Below the pieces are notes generated by a model. The model ran no database searches. It saw nothing but the letters and a program-made list of their open reading frames with translations, and was not told the DNA's origin. A program made the translations under genes and the position numbers. A stretch of DNA of 34,160 bases from Alphaproteobacteria bacterium (GTDB lineage: Bacteria; Pseudomonadota; Alphaproteobacteria; Paracaedibacterales; CAITNM01), in contig CANJXJ010000016.1 of assembly GCA_947478955.1 (NCBI GenBank), forward strand, positions 1-34,160, read 5' to 3'. This document shows positions 33,016-34,160 of this stretch, piece by piece (position 1 is the stretch's first letter; every line of letters starts with the position of its first letter).

Positions 33016-33046
33016 TTGCATCTAACCCAACTTCATGGCTTATGTA
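33016..33046 (+). promoter_or_regulatory. MerR-type promoter of the second merR gene
   Basis: -35 TTGCAT (33016-33021), a 19-bp spacer, then -10 TATGTA (33041-33046). The spacer (CTAACCCAACTTCAT...) is clearly related to that of copy 1 (CTAACCTAACGTCAT...), so the promoter was duplicated with the gene. Confidence 0.6.
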
Positions 33047-33066
33047 TAAGAAATTGGGGGTGCCTC

Positions 33067-33690
33067 ATGGATAAGTGGCAAATTAGCGAGTTCAGCAAAC
33101 TGACCGGCGCATCGACACGAACTCTTCATTATTATGACCATATTGGGATTTTAAAACCATCAAAACGGCAAGCTAATGGCTTTCGCCTTTATGGAAAAAA
33201 AGACTTACAAACTTTGCTGCAAATATTCTCTTTAAAGTTTTTAAGATTTGATCTTGTAACAATTAAGGGCCTGCTGGATGGAAGTATTTCAGTATCGGAA
33301 GAATTTTTTGCCCAGAAAAAGGCATTGAACAAAGAAATTGATAAACTTGCTATGGCCCACAAAATTCTAGAAGAGGTTACTAAGATTGCTAGTTCAGCTC
33401 CTCTGAATCTTGTCTTGACTCTCATTGAGCTTTATCGCATCCCCCATCAATTAGAAAAGCTGGGCGCTCGCAAATTACTATCTAAAGATCTGCTTAAAAA
33501 ATCAAAAGAATACAAAGATCGTGTTTACGACATTAATCAGCAAATAGGCGTTATTTCTCATGACGACTTACTAAAACTATGCATTGAGCTTTTGGAAGAA
33601 ATATATCAACTGGTTCCGGATACGATGCGCCATAGAAAGGATGTGATTTTTGTAGAAAATAAGATTATGGGCTTGATTGACAACTCGTAA
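33067..33690 (+). CDS. MerR family transcriptional regulator (copy 2)
   Basis: 207 aa from the ATG at 33067 (GGGGG 6 nt upstream); the frame is open upstream only across its own promoter. DNA-binding domain QISEFSKLTGASTRTLHYYD, then GFRLYGKKDLQTLLQ. The effector half aligns with copy 1 along its length and adds about 25 residues after LLEEI (VPDTMRHRKDVIFVENKI). No conserved Cys or His cluster. Tandem duplication followed by divergence is evident. No efflux pump or other obvious target is next to it, so targets are elsewhere or outside the window. Confidence 0.88.
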   Translation: MDKWQISEFSKLTGASTRTLHYYDHIGILKPSKRQANGFRLYGKKDLQTLLQIFSLKFLRFDLVTIKGLLDGSISVSEEFFAQKKALNKEIDKLAMAHKILEEVTKIASSAPLNLVLTLIELYRIPHQLEKLGARKLLSKDLLKKSKEYKDRVYDINQQIGVISHDDLLKLCIELLEEIYQLVPDTMRHRKDVIFVENKIMGLIDNS

Positions 33691-33713
33691 CCATCAACTT
33701 TTACAAAATCACT

Positions 33714-33995
33714 TTATTTTACTGCTACAGCCACGTGATTATCCGCTATCGGAATCACATGCCCCGACACCTTTTCTTCAAACAAAAAGGCATAATATAA
33801 AGAAAAAAGCTTTTTTCCAAAGAGTGTAAAATCTTTATCTTTTAATGCTGAGACTTCAACCCAGGCGTAATCTAGAACTTCATTATTATCAATTTGAATA
33901 TTAATCTCTTCAGTAAGCATGGTCTCAAACCCCATGTTTACAAAAGTAACCCCATCTTTTTCATGTGTTTTATTATTTACAAAAGAAAGATACAT
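33714..33995 (-). CDS. Hypothetical protein, possibly the C-terminal part of a Nudix hydrolase
   Basis: 93 aa from the ATG at 33995; the frame is open to a stop before about 34030 and a TTG at 34010 is also possible. VNMGFETMLTEEINI then NNEVLDYAWVEVSALKD resembles the strand-plus-acidic segment that follows the Nudix box in ADP-ribose-pyrophosphatase-like proteins, but the Nudix box itself (GX5EX7REUXEEXGU) is not encoded upstream in any frame. It is either a truncated gene or a protein of another kind. Confidence 0.4.
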   Translation of the reverse strand: MYLSFVNNKTHEKDGVTFVNMGFETMLTEEINIQIDNNEVLDYAWVEVSALKDKDFTLFGKKLFSLYYAFLFEEKVSGHVIPIADNHVAVAVK

Positions 33996-34041
33996 ATCCT
34001 TTTTAGTCAAATGAATAAAGTGACCCCCAAAGTCAAGAACA

Positions 34042-34122
34042 CTAAGCAGCTATTTTTGAGGAGAGATTCATCTCTTGTTTCACTTTCTTTTGCTGCTTAA
34101 TTTCTTTTTTTTCTTTAACCAT
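34042..34122 (-). CDS. Tiny Lys-rich ORF, doubtful
   Basis: 26 codons beginning MVKEKKEIKQQKKVKQE. The only argument for it is that its ATG overlaps the preceding stop as TAATG, the same coupling used by OMP-rnr and tatA-gltX in this window. No family, and too short to judge. Confidence 0.25.
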   Translation of the reverse strand: MVKEKKEIKQQKKVKQEMNLSSKIAA

Positions 34123-34160
34123 TAAAATATTTGTGGTGGTGGTTGGGCCTTGTGGATCTC
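34122..34160 (-). CDS. 3' end of a gene beyond the window (partial)
   Basis: A minus-strand frame enters from the window edge and reads EIHKAQPPPQIF before a TAA at 34122-34124. Proline-rich ending, no identification possible. Confidence 0.3.
   Translation of the reverse strand, partial: EIHKAQPPPQIF

Overview
The window is a gene-dense, AT-rich stretch (high-30s % GC by eye) of an alphaproteobacterial chromosome, most likely from an intracellular or endosymbiotic lineage such as Holosporales or Rickettsiales sensu lato. The evidence is a DivL-type tyrosine 'histidine kinase', a COX15-type heme A synthase, an RMD1/DUF155 protein, system I cytochrome c maturation (CcmF), a secreted patatin phospholipase, several secreted orphan proteins and decayed mobile or toxin genes. 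The species cannot be named from the sequence alone.

Layout. 1-5.3 kb, all on the minus strand: edge of a possible transposase, an RmlB-like NDP-sugar dehydratase with an altered active site, a secreted patatin, and an outer-membrane barrel protein translationally coupled to an N-terminally shortened, histidine-rich RNase R. 5.5-8.3 kb: zinc-binding protein ZnuA, a CAU-anticodon tRNA (probably tRNA-Ile2), gltX and a very short tatA. 8.5-11.2 kb: membrane-anchored thioredoxin, a secreted orphan and an RluA-family pseudouridine synthase. 11.2-11.6 kb: non-coding DNA with a cluster of DnaA boxes, an AT-rich tract and a CtrA-type site, a candidate replication origin. 11.6-17.2 kb: tadA, a secreted cysteine-containing orphan, then a likely operon of SPOR protein, DUF155 protein and ccmF. 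17.2-18.0 kb: a dead DUF1778/GNAT toxin-antitoxin pair. 18.2-24.7 kb: DedA protein, prfB with its programmed +1 frameshift, divL, ctaA, yggT and rbfA. 24.7-31.8 kb: a small TraD-like protein, a lysophospholipid acyltransferase, a tiny secreted basic protein with a CtrA-like promoter, an MFS transporter, rluB, a class I amidotransferase hydrolase, a lipoprotein PBP4 and class I fructose-bisphosphate aldolase. 31.8-34.2 kb, accessory: an extragenic palindrome, gene fragments and two tandem MerR paralogues, each behind a MerR-type promoter with a 19-bp spacer.

How the genes fit together. CcmF, CtaA and the TlpA-like thioredoxin point to aerobic respiration with c-type cytochromes and a heme A oxidase. 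RNase R, GltX, TadA, RF2, RbfA, RluA, RluB and the tRNA are translation and RNA housekeeping. DivL implies the CckA-ChpT-CtrA cell-cycle pathway. The CtrA-type site beside DnaA boxes at 11.5 kb, and another overlapping the -35 of the small secreted protein gene, are the most interesting regulatory leads. Patatin, the OMP and the three secreted orphans are candidates for host or envelope functions.
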